Source: Undaria pinnatifida
Taxonomy: Eukaryota > Sar > Phaeophyceae > Laminariales > Alariaceae
Length of the DNA: 64,000 nucleotides
Assembly: GCA_012845835.1 (NCBI GenBank)
Contig: JABAKD010000019.1
Span: 10,326,844 to 10,390,843 of the forward strand
Reading direction: 5' to 3'
How positions within the stretch are numbered: position 1 is the stretch's first letter; every line of letters starts with the position of its first letter. Below are positions 42,967 through 53,280 of the stretch, in pieces. The notes below the pieces were generated by a model. That model had not been told where the DNA came from and made no database searches. It saw only the letters and a list, made by a program, of their open reading frames with translations. The translations under genes and the position numbers were made by a program.

Positions 42967-43200
42967 GAGTGGATACTGGCGGCCATGTGAGTTCAGCTTG
43001 CACATTGGATCTTTTCACTTGTGCGCCTTCTTCTTCGTATCGTGCGTTTTTAGGCGGGAAAGCGTAGTATTTCCCGGACGAATTTTGATTTCAATTAGGT
43101 TTTTCGGATTTTCCTAGAGCTCCAGCACCTTTGCGTGACCACGGACTCTAGATTTTTTTACAAGAGTTAATGTGAGAAAACAGCAACAACAACAACAACA
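42967..43200 (+). repeat. Family J2 dispersed repeat, copy 1
   Basis: GGCCATGTGAGTTCAG, TTGCACATTG, GATCTTTTCACTTGTGCGCC, TTTTAGGCGGGAAAGCG, TTCCTAGAGCTCCAGCACC, TGTGACCACGGACTC and ACAAGAGTTAATG-GAGAAAAC. Same order at 48508-48735. Confidence 0.65.
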
Positions 43201-43254
43201 ACAAGATACGTACAGCAGCAGTATAATGAATCTATGGAATCAACTAACACTGCT

Positions 43255-43510
43255 GCATATTTCCCTTCACAGCTGTCAGATTTTGTCCCCCTCAGAAACG
43301 GGTTTTATAGTTTCCGCGCACAGACTGCCTAAAATCATCCTGTTGACCCTGATAGCTACACTGTAGTTGTAAGGGGAGTCGCCGACCTATATCCATAATG
43401 AGGACACACAACTCGTAATGCGCGCGATCGGAGTATCACACACAGCTTGCAAAGATGAGTTTCGACGAAATCTTCGATCTCACAGCTGGAGTGTATTTTC
43501 ATTTTTTATA
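43255..43510 (+). mobile_element. Retroposon family A, 5'-truncated copy
   Basis: It starts at TTTCCCTTCACAGCTGTCAG and is otherwise colinear with the A 3' 250 bp to GTGTATTTTCATTTTTTATAATA. Confidence 0.75.
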
Positions 43511-43742
43511 ATAATAACGCAATGAATCAGGTGAGCCGTAGATACAATCGACTGGGCGTTTTTATCAGGCAAGCGCCAATACCCTCGAGGGTCCGCTTGT
43601 ATTATTACCCGTAGCCCAGTCTCAGATGGCCAAAGACGGCCCCTCAAAGCTCAAAACGTCCCGGTACCTTGTACTACACTATCCTCGCAAGATATGAGTA
43701 CGACATACAACACGAAAAAAGCAGAACATAAGCACTGATCCC

Positions 43743-43743
<1 letters not shown>

Positions 43744-43779
<36 letters not shown>
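43744..43779. repeat. (CAG)n microsatellite
   Basis: About 11 CAG/AGC triplets. Confidence 0.9.
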
Positions 43780-43780
<1 letters not shown>

Positions 43781-43959
43781 ATGCACTTGGATACTGACTC
43801 TTCCTAAGGTAGCTTCGCATTTACTACGCACTCTGGTTGGCCGGGGGGGCTTAGAAGCGGTTTCGAGGACCAGCGCCCAGATGGGTAGGGTGGACCGGAA
43901 CTGGACCAAGTCCGGCGGAAGGCTGTTTTCTCACATGACCCCGGGGGTCTTGTTATTAC

Positions 43960-44157
43960 AGTAGGTGGCCCTATATAGTCTATATGGCCCTATATGGTGC
44001 TGGTCATATAGTGCGGGTGTCCGATATTGTGCGGGTGAAATCGTTTGGCACAATATAGACCCCTCTATCGTGGCCGGTATTTATATAGTGCGGGTGCCCG
44101 GCATAGTGCGGGTAAATTTTCGTGACACATGCCCGCACTATACAGGGCCACCTACTG
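43960..44157. mobile_element. Mariner-like MITE (198 bp) inserted in family B
   Basis: The termini CAGTAGGTGGCCC and GGGCCACCTACTG are perfect 13-bp inverted repeats, extending to about 21 bp with one mismatch. TA flanks both sides (43958-43959, 44158-44159), the Tc1/mariner target duplication. The interior has repeated TAGTGCGGGT words similar to the 76-bp satellites. It is non-coding. Confidence 0.8.
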
Positions 44158-44278
44158 TATAGTGGGCGAGCTTGAGCAAGTCCAACACTACCCGGAGGGA
44201 TGACTTTCCGGATGGCTATCTCCACCGCACCTGACGCTTGGGGATCAAGTCGGGTCGACATACTCACGTATCCGTGCG

Positions 44279-44603
44279 TTTTTTTTTATTTATTATTTTT
44301 CTTTACTTCTCGCACTTTTTTTTTCCAGCTTCTGGACAAGCCGTGGTCACAGGTGTCGTCCCTTTCCCCCCCCCGGTTCTTGCCTTCAATTTTTATCGCG
44401 CATAGGGTTCAGCACTCGCACTGCTCGTCGATTTTTCATCGAGTGCTGCTTACTCACGCTCTCGCGCTTGCCGCAAGTCAATCTGTGCGCAAGAAAAAGT
44501 CCCAACGAATTTATACGAGTACGCACTCGGCGGGGCTCGAACTCACGAAACTGACCTATACCAGGCTCGAGAATACCCTGATACGCCACCGGGGCGACCG
44601 GCT
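44279..44603 (-). mobile_element. tRNA-derived SINE, copy 3, with target duplication
   Basis: It carries the same head, body and A-rich tail as 24983-25321, including CTGATACGCCACC and GGCTCGAACTCACG. TCCGTGCG directly flanks both ends (44271-44278 and 44604-44611), a target-site duplication typical of LINE-driven insertion. Confidence 0.85.
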
Positions 44604-45055
44604 TCCGTGCGTATGCAACGGCGGCAGCAGCTTGCGCTGCTGGAGTAGTAAACGGGGACCGTCGGTAGGGAGGGACACCTCGCGCTATCGTTACCACGGA
44701 AACTTGAGGATACGCCAGCAAGCGCTGAATTGTGCGACTACAACTGCTGCGTCAAATTGACACACAACACCTCGCGAAATACGAGGACGTGTGTGGTGAG
44801 CTTATGGTTTATGTTTCCCCGTCGGCCGAAGGACATGTACATGTATTGGAAAAAACTCGACCAACCTAGCGTCTTTCCAAGCCTCAGGTAGCATCCCGAG
44901 CCGGCCGCATCAACCCAGAGTCTTTCGCTTTCCAACCACAACACCCAAGCCTACCGAGTCAACCTAGAGCCCTCTTAAGCCACAGCATCAAAGCACAGGA
45001 CACCCCCACACAGCGTTAGGGTTAAGGATAGGGTTAGGATCGCGGTCCATCACTA

Positions 45056-45847
45056 CTAGTAGTGCGGTGTCTCGCCAGGCGACAACAAACGCACTAAAGT
45101 GGAACCCCGCACAAGAGTATCCCGGGCTGGTGCGCACGGTACTCTGTAGGCCGAGGTTGTACAGGCGATTTTCACCGGAACTATAGTGGGACCCCGCACT
45201 AAAGGGTACCGCACTAGCGTAGGACCACGAATGAATAGCATCACACTTTCACTGCACTATCCTGGGACCCCGCACTAAAGGGCGACGCACTAACGTGGGA
45301 CCACGACAGTATAGCATCATGTTTTCACCGCACTAAACTGGGGTGCCGCACTAGAGGGTACCACACTAACGTCGGACCACGGCCGTATAGCATCATATTT
45401 TCACCGCACTACAGTGGGACCCCTCACTACAGGGTACCGCATTAACGTAGGACCACGACTGTATAGCACTGTACTTTCACCGCACTAACCTGGGACCTCG
45501 CACCAAAGGGTACTGCACTAACGTAGGACCACGCCTGTATAGCATTGTATTTTCACCGCACTAAATTGGGGCTCCGCACTAGAGGGTGCCGAACTAACGT
45601 CGGACGACGACTATAATGTCAATATATTTTCACCGCATTAAACTAGGACTTCGCATTAAAGGGTACGGCACTAACGTAGAACCACGACTGCATAGCATTA
45701 CATTTTGACCGCGCTAAACTGGGACCCCGCACAAGAGGGTACCGCACGTAGGACCACGACTGTAAAGCATTACATTTTGACCGCACTAAACCTGGACCCC
45801 GCACTAAAGGGTACCGCACTAACGCGGTACCACCGACGACTACTGTA
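45056..45847. mobile_element. Mariner-like element containing the 76-bp satellite, locus 2
   Basis: The leader TAGTAGTGCGGTGTCTCGCC matches locus 1. Unit anchors at 45325, 45401, 45477, 45553, 45630 and 45706 give the same 76-bp period. The right edge GACGACTACTG-TA mirrors the locus-1 left edge TACAGTCAGTCGTGG, so opposite termini of one element type are preserved at the two loci. Confidence 0.6.
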
Positions 45848-46119
45848 TACAGCAACAGCAATATGCGACAACGCTTGACCCGCCTTTTTTTGCACCACCG
45901 CAAAACTCAGCCCACAAAAAATAACGCTTTGTTTGTCCTCAACACGCGGCGGGATCCCAAAGTCTGAAGGGCCGTCTATTAATATTTAATAGTTAATAGT
46001 AATACGAACCGTAACATCCCTCTGGGTCTTCAAAATAATAAAAAGGTTTCGAAAAAAAAGTGACGATGATGATGACAGAAATGGCCGCACGAAGCAGTCC
46101 TGGCTCCTGCGTAAGGGAG

Positions 46120-46205
46120 GGGTGTCCCATGTCCCATGTCCCATGTCCCTTGTCCCATGTCCCTTGTCCCATGTCCCTTGTCCCATGTCCCTTGTCCCGT
46201 GTCCC
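46120..46205. repeat. 7/14-bp tandem repeat
   Basis: CCCATGT and CCCTTGT alternate to form 14-bp units, about six times. Confidence 0.95.
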
Positions 46206-46424
46206 AATCGCAACGTGTGGAGCTTGTTTACACCTTTTTAGGGCCGCACTCCCGACGCGGGGACAAAACACTTGGAATTAGAACACAATCATTTTTTGGG
46301 AGTTGGGAATGGCGTAGTACCTGGTGTATCGCATACGAGCATTGCGTACTCGTACTCATCTCGTACTGCCGCATGCCGCATCTCTTCCCGTTGTTGTTCA
46401 GTTGAAAGAAAAAAAAATCCTTCA

Positions 46425-46597
46425 TCCTATTTACTATCCTCGTACTACTCTCTCTCGCCCTCCGTCCCAGTAGTAACTCAGATCCGGGGTCACATGGCGG
46501 GCCCTCCTCCCCCCTCCCCACTACGGTACGTGCCTTCTTTTTTTATCGCGAGCAGAGTTCAGCATTTTCTTCCTTTCGTCGACTTGCGTCGAATCGT
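46425..46597 (-). mobile_element. SINE-related body repeat (G2), copy 3
   Basis: TATTTACTATCCTCGTACTA, CAGATCCGGGGTCACATGGC, GGGCCCTCCTCCCCCC, CTTTTTTTATCGCGAGCAGA and CGTCGACTTGCGTCGAAT. Confidence 0.5.
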
Positions 46598-47090
46598 ACC
46601 TCTTCCTACGTAAACGGTCGATAAGATCGCACTTCTCCCGTTTTCTGGCAGACATTTTCTCGTGTAAACGACACCCCTACGTACAGTTACAGTATTATTA
46701 GTATTAATAGTATTGATAGTACGCGACAGCAGTTAAGAACTTCAGGCTCGACTTTCCGACGAAGAGTACGAACATAGCTTATTTCGATTCTGAAAACGGT
46801 CTCAAGACATACCCTGCCTTACATTACAAGAATTCAGGCCTCGGGCCAGAATGGAGATATTTTTTAACTGGTGTCGTATACTACTGCTGCTGCTGCTGCT
46901 GTACTGCTGCATGCTGCAAGATAATCCAACAAAGACGCTTGATAATATGCGATCGTAGTTTTCGTGCTTTCGGTATATTTACATTGTATACCAGGTATAT
47001 GGTACATACTGTACATATATGGTATATATTGTCAATATACGATACGGAAGGCCCCCCAACCAAGGATTTACCTGGTATGAACTACCTGGT
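46598..47090. other. Unannotated stretch
   Basis: A (GCT)n run lies at 46885-46910. Palindrome-like words TACCAGGTATATGGTA occur near 46990. No gene was recognised. Confidence 0.3.
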
Positions 47091-47457
47091 AGGCCTTGTC
47101 ACGGGTCATGGTCACGACCAGTCCCGAGGGTCGAGTCAGGAGGCGTTCGAAATCTCACGGGTAACGTCGGGTCGGGTCGGGTCGGGTCGGGTCGGGTCGG
47201 GTCGGGTCGGGTCGGGTCGGGTCGGGTCGGGTCGGGTTGGGTCGGGTCGGGTCGGGTCGGGTCGGGTCGGGTCGGGTCGGGTCGGGTCGGGTCGGGTCGG
47301 GTCGGGTCGGGTCGGGTCGTGTCAGGTCTGATTGGGTCGGGTCGGCCGGGTCGGGCTGGGTCGGGTCGGATGAAGACGTATTGGAATTTCACGGGTCGGG
47401 TCGGGTCACCCTGACCCGAACCGACCCGCGTGAACTGACCCGACCCGTGAAAAGCCT
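47091..47457. mobile_element. hAT-like MITE family K, copy 2, with expanded GTCGG core
   Basis: The ends AGGCCTTGTCACGGGTCA and GACCCGTGAAAAGCCT are inverted. The core (47166-47319) is about 31 tandem GTCGG pentamers. The ORFs of 75-141 codons (GSGRV and DPTRP repeats) are open in several frames because of the 5-bp unit. Confidence 0.7.
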
Positions 47458-48111
47458 CTATTGATACAGCAACTCCTGCAGGGAAAAAGTGTCGAAAATA
47501 TAGGACCATTACATCATCGGCCATTCACAGCAGCAGCCCCCTGGCCAAAGATGGTACAATATAACCTACAGGTGAGCGCAGTTTATTGTGTGGCGTGACC
47601 GCATTTTCGAAAAAAATAATCGTCCCCGTGACTTGACCCTTGCGAACACGTCGTTACTACTGCCAGGTATGTCGCCGTGTGGATGGACACTGCGGCCGAG
47701 CGCTGTGACCTCTGCTCGCCGTTTCGTTGTTTTGGTGGTTGACGTGTCGCCACTTACCATCTCCGGCCCGGGCAGGTGGGGTAAGAGAAGTGTCCGACTT
47801 GACAGGGTAGGGAGACGCACAACAGGCACGCAGCACAACGATCCTTGCAAACCGCGGTGGGCCGTCTACGGCAAACATGCCAGGAGACAGCATTTGTCGG
47901 CCCTTCGAAAACGTCAATTTCTTCAATGACTTGAGCTGCGACTACCGGTATCTCCTTGCCATTTCGCCTGCGGCGGGCCGCGTATCTCAACTTGCCCTTG
48001 CCTTGTAGAAGCACACCCACGGTTTATGGGAGACCGCTTGAAAAATAGTGTCAAGTGTGCGATCAATTTTTGCAGGCGAGAGTGTATTTTTTCGTTTTTT
48101 TTTTTTTTTTC
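47458..48111. other. Unannotated stretch with one Q-type unit
   Basis: Frames of 88-113 codons overlap on both strands at 47566-48020. A Q unit (TTTCGCCTGCGGCGGGCCG, CTCAACTTGCCCTTG) lies at about 47960-48030. No gene is supported. Confidence 0.3.
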
Positions 48112-48505
48112 CCCTCCGGCGGATGGATGGAGAAAAATACAGCTTAAAGACACGTGCTTAGACAGAGGTATACCTTTTTTTGGCTAAATTCTTTTCTGAA
48201 TGACGGGGCTCCTTTCCCCAAAAAAGTCGAGGAAAAAAAAAAAATAGGCCATTTTTTTTTTTTCGCAATGCTGATTCTTGTCGCGTTATCGAGGCCATGG
48301 GGATTGATTGTTTGTCCGGTATCATCTTCGTATTGATAGCAGCTTTTCTTTTTCTCCTTAAGAAAAAAAGTCACTTTTTTGGGGGGGGAGAGATCTCAAC
48401 TTAAAGGTCCCTAATTGAGAAAAAAACTCAGAAAAAAAGTTGTGTGCCTCTATCGTAGCACGCGTCTAAAAAAACGCTCACCACACTTTCCACGTACTTC
48501 CACAC
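48112..48505 (-). mobile_element. Retroposon family B copy interrupted by MITE D
   Basis: A poly-T run and CCTCCGGCGGATGG..AAAAATACAGCTTAAA at the left join ACGCTCACCACACTTTCCACG at the right of the MITE. TAAA is repeated at the junction. Confidence 0.65.
48149..48466 (+). mobile_element. MITE family D, complete copy nested in family B
   Basis: Ends GACACGTGCTTAGACAGAGG and CCTCTATCGTAGCACGCGTC, 318 bp, standard D interior (TGACGGGGCTCCTTT, AATAGGCCATTTTT). Confidence 0.75.
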
Positions 48506-48507
48506 AT

Positions 48508-48735
48508 GAGTGGATACCCGCGGCCATGTGAGTTCAGTTTGCACATTGATCTTTTCACTTGTGCGCCTTCTTCGTATCGTGCGCTTTTAGGCGGGAAAGC
48601 GCTGTATTTACCGGACGAATCCTGATTTATTCTGGTTTTTCGGATCTTCCTAGGGCTCCAGCACCAACCATTGTGTGACCACGGACTCCTAGATTTTTTG
48701 ACAAGAGTTAATGGGAGAAAACAACATGTCATCTT
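48508..48735 (+). repeat. Family J2 dispersed repeat, copy 2
   Basis: Colinear with 42967-43200 (GAGTGGATACCCGCGGCCAT to TTAATGGGAGAAAACAAC). Confidence 0.65.
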
Positions 48736-49000
48736 GTCGATCTACAGCAGAAACTCCAATTGTACTCGCAAAGAATCCGGCGCTCTAGCTGGCGTATCCT
48801 TCGGTTCCCCGTTAATCGTTTGCGTACCATTACTTGAGCGTTGAAATTTCAATTGCCGCGGGCCTCCATCTTAACGTGCCTTTTTAGAACTAACTGACAC
48901 TCACGTTCCTCGGGGGGGGGCGGGGGGGCGGGGGGGGGCAGCTGACTTCATACGTAGTGCGGGGTGCTTTTTGCAGATCAAAGTTGACTTTTTTTTTCTC

Positions 49001-49255
49001 ATCCTCCGGCGGACGGGGATAAATAAAGATTAACCCCTGCAGAGCCCCAAAATCCCTCCCTATGCTATCTTCCAAGTAATTCCCCTGAAAAGGATTTCCA
49101 GTAGTACAGGCGTTAAAAGCTTACTATACTTCCACGTATTCTCACACACGTCGCGTGTCGATCTAACTCAAATCGTATTTGCAATCCAGCGCTATAAATA
49201 GCCGGCGTATCCTTCCGTTCCCGTGGTGGCGACAGCGCGAGCTTGACGTTCAATG
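49001..49255 (-). mobile_element. Retroposon family B copy interrupted by a TTAA element
   Basis: ATCCTCCGGCGGACGGGGAT and AAATAAAGA precede the insert. AAGCTTACTATACTTCCACG, GTCGCGTGTCGATCTAACTC and GGTGGCGACAGCGCGAGC follow it. Confidence 0.65.
49030..49116 (+). mobile_element. TTAA-type miniature element nested in family B
   Basis: The 87-bp element starts TTAACCCCTGCAGAGCCCC and ends AGTACAGGCGTTAA. It sits inside the AATAAAG-CTT block of B, so the host sequence defines both edges as TTAA. Confidence 0.7.
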
Positions 49256-49289
49256 CACATCACCCAGAGCTTGTTTCTGCTAATTCACC

Positions 49290-50600
49290 TCTGCGACGGG
49301 GGTCTATCTCAGCGTTCCCTTCTAGAGCCATACCCACGTTTACTGGGAAAATCTACTCGAATTTTAGTTTGTGTGGCGTAAGTTTCGCAGGTCGACAATG
49401 ACGCGAATTGCATACCAACGCGTCCCTTTTAGAAATTACACCCCAGTTTTTGGGCAAAACTACTTGAATTTGGCGTGTGGGGTCATTTTGGCAGCCGAGA
49501 ACGACGTCAATAGCTTTCGTACCCGTATTTCGTTTTTAATTTTTCGCCTCTGCGGCGCGGGCTTCTATCTCAACGTGCCCTTTTAGAACTACTCCCGCGC
49601 TAGGGACAAACACTGCTCTAAGATAATGTGGGATGACACAAGTAATTATTATTTCGTTCCAGCACTTGGTTGACATTTCGCCTGCGGCGAGCCCTTATCT
49701 TCAACGTGCCCTTTTCGCACTACAGCCATATTTTTTCGGGGAGGGGGGGCTATAAAAAGCTCAACTTATGGCTTGGGTTACTTTAGCTTGCGCTGCCGGA
49801 GTAGTAACGGGGACCGCCGGTAGGGACAGCTCGCGCTATCGCTATCGCGGGAACCAAAGGACACGCCAGCAAACCAGCTGGATTGCGAATGCAATTGAGT
49901 TAAATCAACACACGACGTGTTGTATGAAAATGACGTGGACGTGTGGTGAGCTTAAGCTTTACTTTTCCCCATCCGCCGGAGGATATATATAAAAAAAAAA
50001 GTACTTCGGTGCAGGTCGACAACGACAAGAACTTCATCGTACCAGTGTTTCGTTATCATTTCGCGGCTTGGGCGGGTTTCTTTCTCAACGTGCCCTTTAG
50101 AACAGCACCCACGTATTCGACGAAACTTACTCATGGGAAATTATGATAGGTCGAGAACGAACGTTAATCGCATACATACCAGGTACTACTACTTCGCGAC
50201 TTCGCCTCTGCGGCGAGGGCCTCTTATCTACCTCAACGGGCCCTTATAGAACTACAAAAATCTACGTTTTTGAGAGAAAAAATTGGTTCAATTAAGATTA
50301 CGGGATAATTTCTTCACGTGAATGCGTCAATTGCACACCGGTAGTTCGTTACCATTTCGCCTCTGTGGCCGGCCGCTACATCAGCGTGCCCTTGTAAAAC
50401 TACCTCCGCGTTTTTCAGGGGGGAAAACCACTTGACTTTATACTGTGGGGTTGGTTTCGCAGAGGCCGATTTACCACGCCAAATGGCTCGCCAGTACTTC
50501 GCTGCCATTTCGCCTTGCTGCCGGCCTGTTATATCAACGTGCCCTTGTAGAACCACACCCCCACACCACGTTTTTTAGGGGCTAAACCACGTGACTTTAG
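49290..50600 (+). repeat. Degenerate ~120-150-bp tandem family Q
   Basis: Units at about 49303, 49420, 49572, 49692, 50083, 50236, 50383 and 50531 contain TTCGCCTCTGCGGCGGGCC, ATCTCAACGTGCCCTTTTAG, AACTACACCCACG and TTTTGGCAG. The last three are 147-153 bp apart. Some frames give a recurring YLNVPFRNY-like string, but 148 is not a multiple of three and stops intervene. The array is interrupted by the B copy at 49770-49984. Confidence 0.6.
49770..49998 (+). mobile_element. Retroposon family B copy with A-tail
   Basis: TTGCGCTGCCGGAGTAGTAA, CGGTAGGGACAGCTCGCGCT, GGATTGCGAATGCAATTGAG, GTGGTGAGCTTAAGCTTTAC and CCCCATCCGCCGGAGGAT, followed by TATATAT and a 10-A run. This copy shows the A-tail directly. 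Confidence 0.7.
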
Positions 50601-50744
50601 AGTCCGACATTTTTCTGGCGAGAGTGACTGCTTCTTACCAGCATGTCGGTCCAACGTGGACTCGTACAGCGGTAGACGAGGACCGTTTTTTTTTAGGGTC
50701 CTCACTTTACTATTAATAGAGGAGCTGTATGTACTGCTTTGTTT

Positions 50745-51025
50745 TCATTTTTCTTTTCTTTCTTCTCTCTTCATTTTTCCTTTTCTTCTCTATTTTTTCA
50801 TGGTCTGGCTTGTTTTGCTGTTTTCTCGTACCCGGTACGCTAGCACTTCACTTGCTTTATTTACCTTGCTTGATGAAATGCGACTGCTGTTTGGTTTACT
50901 CTGTTTCACGAGTCTGTGACACCACAGATTCTGTATCTCTCTCCGATGAATCAGCACGGACTCTGGGTGGGTGTGCTGATGTCGTTGGGTAGAAAGAACG
51001 GTTCGATGTGAAAGAAGACAACGCA
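50745..51025 (+). repeat. Family J dispersed repeat, copy 3
   Basis: TTTTTCATGGTCTGGCTTGT, CGTACCCGGTACGCTAGCAC, TTCACTTGCTTTATTTACC, TTTGGTTTACTCTGTTTCAC, CCACAGATTCTGTATCTCTC and GATGTCGTTGGGTAGAAAGA. Confidence 0.65.
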
Positions 51026-51072
51026 CATACTGCTCTACACCTCACGCGAAAAAAAAGCAAGACGTGACTTTG

Positions 51073-51355
51073 GACGCCTGCAGCGATAGAGGTATACCTT
51101 TTTTTGGCGAAAGCGTTTTCTGAATGACGGAACTTCCTTAACCCAAAATCGTCGGAAAAAAAATAAATATTATGCCATTTTTTTTGCGTGATTCTCGTTG
51201 ATATACCTAGCTAGGCCCATGGGATCTGTTCATTCGGTACGCTCCGAGCAGTTTTATTCTTCTCCCAATCAGTTTGGGTGGAGGCATGCCTTAAGCTCCT
51301 AAAAATTGAGGAAACCCCAGCAAAAAAGTGGTGAACCTCTATCGTCGCACGTGAC
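51073..51355 (+). mobile_element. MITE family D, complete copy
   Basis: Ends GACGCCTGCAGCGATAGAGG and CCTCTATCGTCGCACGTGAC, 283 bp, standard interior. Confidence 0.7.
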
Positions 51356-52164
51356 TTTTTTTTCAACCCAAAATGAGCAAAAACCCATGGTCTACTAGAT
51401 AAACGGGAAAATATATACCCTGGTATATATTGCAATTTTTTTTGTTTTTTTGTTTTTTTTTTACGATTTCGGGCTAAGAAGCTCCGTCATTCTTAACATT
51501 GGAACATTTTATCCACTCTGTGGTTCACTAGTATATATCTTACTCGTAGTCACTGCTCGTACCTTGAGTAGACTGAGCATAATGCATACTGGTAGTTTCT
51601 ATCAAAAATTGAAAAAACGTCAGCTGTGAGTACGACCGATTGAATGGTTGAAGCTCAACTTCGCAAGCGGAATGGTAGGGGGTACATCTATATTTATATT
51701 TCATTTATGATATGGTTCTAGATGAGGATGCATACAGTTAGTATGCTGGCTAAAAAATTATAAAGTCCTGCGTATTTCGCCGCATGTTATATTTATCCGC
51801 ATCTACAATAAAACCATGATGCTCAGCTTACTCAAGCTATTAATAGTGACTGCGAATCAACGTATTCAGCCGGCTCACTGTATTTATCCGCATCTAGAAC
51901 TACGATGTTCAGTGTACTCAAGGTACACAGCGGCCACGAATCAAGTAGATACTATTAACAATGGACTGCAGAGTCTTGTTCCAACACTGAAAATAACGTA
52001 GCGGAGAAAATACAATCTCTATCGTAGCACACGTCCGAACGTGAGCCCGAGCTACGGTAGCGGAGGGTGCCCTCCGCGACAAGGTTAAGGGTTGTGCGAG
52101 CGGGAACGCTCCTGCCTCTCATTCAGCCCCGCGAGAGTTAAAGCACCAAAAACCCATGGCGGTG
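51356..52164. other. Stretch with decayed repeats
   Basis: A diverged A 3' fragment on the minus strand at about 51605-51680 and a D right end at 52015-52036 (CTCTATCGTAGCACACGTCC). A local duplication (TATTTATCCGCATCTA, GATG-TCAG-TTACTCAAG) lies at 51790-51920. No gene. Confidence 0.4.
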
Positions 52165-52350
52165 CAATACTTTTTTTTTTTTTTTTTTTTTATCCTCCGG
52201 CGGATGGGGAAAAATAAAGCTTTAGTTCACCACACTTCCACGTATTTTCATACGCGTCTTGTGTCGATTTAACTCAGTTGCTTTCGCAGCCCAACGCTAG
52301 CTGGCGCACCCTTCGGGTCCCATTGTAGGTATAGCGTAAGCTGTGCAATA
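52165..52350 (-). mobile_element. Retroposon family B copy
   Basis: A poly-T run, then ATCCTCCGGCGGATGGGGAA through TTCGGGTCCCATTGTAGGTA. It is more like 60888-61062 than any other copy (both have GCTTTCGCAGCCCAACGCTA and TGTAGGTATAGCGT), so the two form a subfamily. Confidence 0.65.
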
Positions 52351-52514
52351 CTGCGAACCAAAACCAACACATAAAAAGCTTCACGACTTGCAAAATCAAC
52401 TGGGAGCAGACACTCGCGCGCGAGAGGCTCAACCGTACGTCGCTGAACGATGACGCCCCATGAGCTAACCCCCCCCCCCCCCCCCCCCCCCTGATTCGGG
52501 GACATACGAATACT

Positions 52515-52730
52515 CAGGAATTTTCACGGATCATGACCCGATCCGACCCGACCCGTCGGATCGGGTGACGCGGTTTTCAAATACTCTCGGGTTCAGTCGG
52601 GTCGGGTCACAGAGGCGTTAGAGGCATCACGGATCGGCTTGGATCGGGTCCGGTAGGTGACCAAATCCCACGGGTCGGGTTGCCTTGACTTCAGCTCGCC
52701 CGAACCTCGGGGAAGCGAACCCACTCGTGA
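52515..52730. mobile_element. hAT-like MITE family K, copy 3
   Basis: Ends CAGGAATTTTCACGGATCA and ACTCGTGAAAACCCCT are imperfect inverted repeats. The interior has GACCCGATCCGACCCGACCC and CGGGTCGGGT words. Confidence 0.5.
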
Positions 52731-53053
52731 AAACCCCTAAAATACTTGGAGATGGTAAGTGTGGATTTTTTTGTTTTCTGTTCTTCAAGGGGACCCATGA
52801 AGCGTGTGCACCGCGTGCTTTTCGGCAACGAGCCTCTATTCTCTCAAGCCTGAAATTGAAACCTATCGTAGGCTAAAACCTGCACTTGTCTTTTTTGGGG
52901 CGACCTGTTGGTTGGAGTAGGAGTGGGATCATGTTTGTCTTCTCCCGTGGTTAATCCTGTTAGCGGTGCACTCCCTGAATGGGGACAAAACAGTTGGAGT
53001 GAGGCTCGGAACAGTGTCGGATGGTAAAGGGTCAACTACGTAGGTGTCTGCAG
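52731..53053. other. No recognisable feature
   Basis: No repeat or supported ORF. A 23-C run lies upstream at 52469-52491. Confidence 0.3.
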
Positions 53054-53280
53054 TCCTACCGCTTCGAGTAGAGCCACTCTGTACCGGCAGAGGGCTGGTC
53101 CTACCGCTTCAAGTAGAGCCACTCTGTACAGGCCGAGGGCTGGTCCTACCGCTTCAAGTAGAGCCACTTCGTACAAGTAGAGGGCTGGTCCTACCGCTTC
53201 AAGTAGAGCCACTCTGTACAGGTAGAGGGCTGGTCCTACCGCTTCACGTAGAGCCACTCTGTACAGGTAGAGGGCTGGAG
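53054..53280. repeat. 45-bp minisatellite, five units
   Basis: TCCTACCGCTTCAAGTAGAG units repeat at a 45-bp period (53054, 53099 and on). The 15-codon period keeps plus and minus ORFs of 73-80 codons open (VLPLQVEPLCTGRGL on plus). Both strands are open, so it is a weak gene candidate. Confidence 0.9.

Larger units (their letters stand above)
43860..44835 (+). mobile_element. Retroposon family B copy split by two insertions
   Basis: In the sense strand: GAGGACCAGCGCCCA..GGTAGGGTGGA, AAGTCCGGCGGAAGGCTGTT, CACATGACCCC, CTTGTTATTA, then the 198-bp insert, TAGTGGGCGAGCTTG, GGGTCGACATACTCACG, then the SINE insert, GTATGCAACGGCGGCAGC, TAGTAAACGGGGACCG, GTGGTGAGCTTATGG. Removing both inserts restores colinearity with the complement of 24427-24907. 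Confidence 0.75.

Noticed and set aside
47019..47524. 131- and 141-codon ORFs with GSGRV and DPTRP repeats
   Set aside because: Translations of the GTCGG pentamer core in the K-family MITE.
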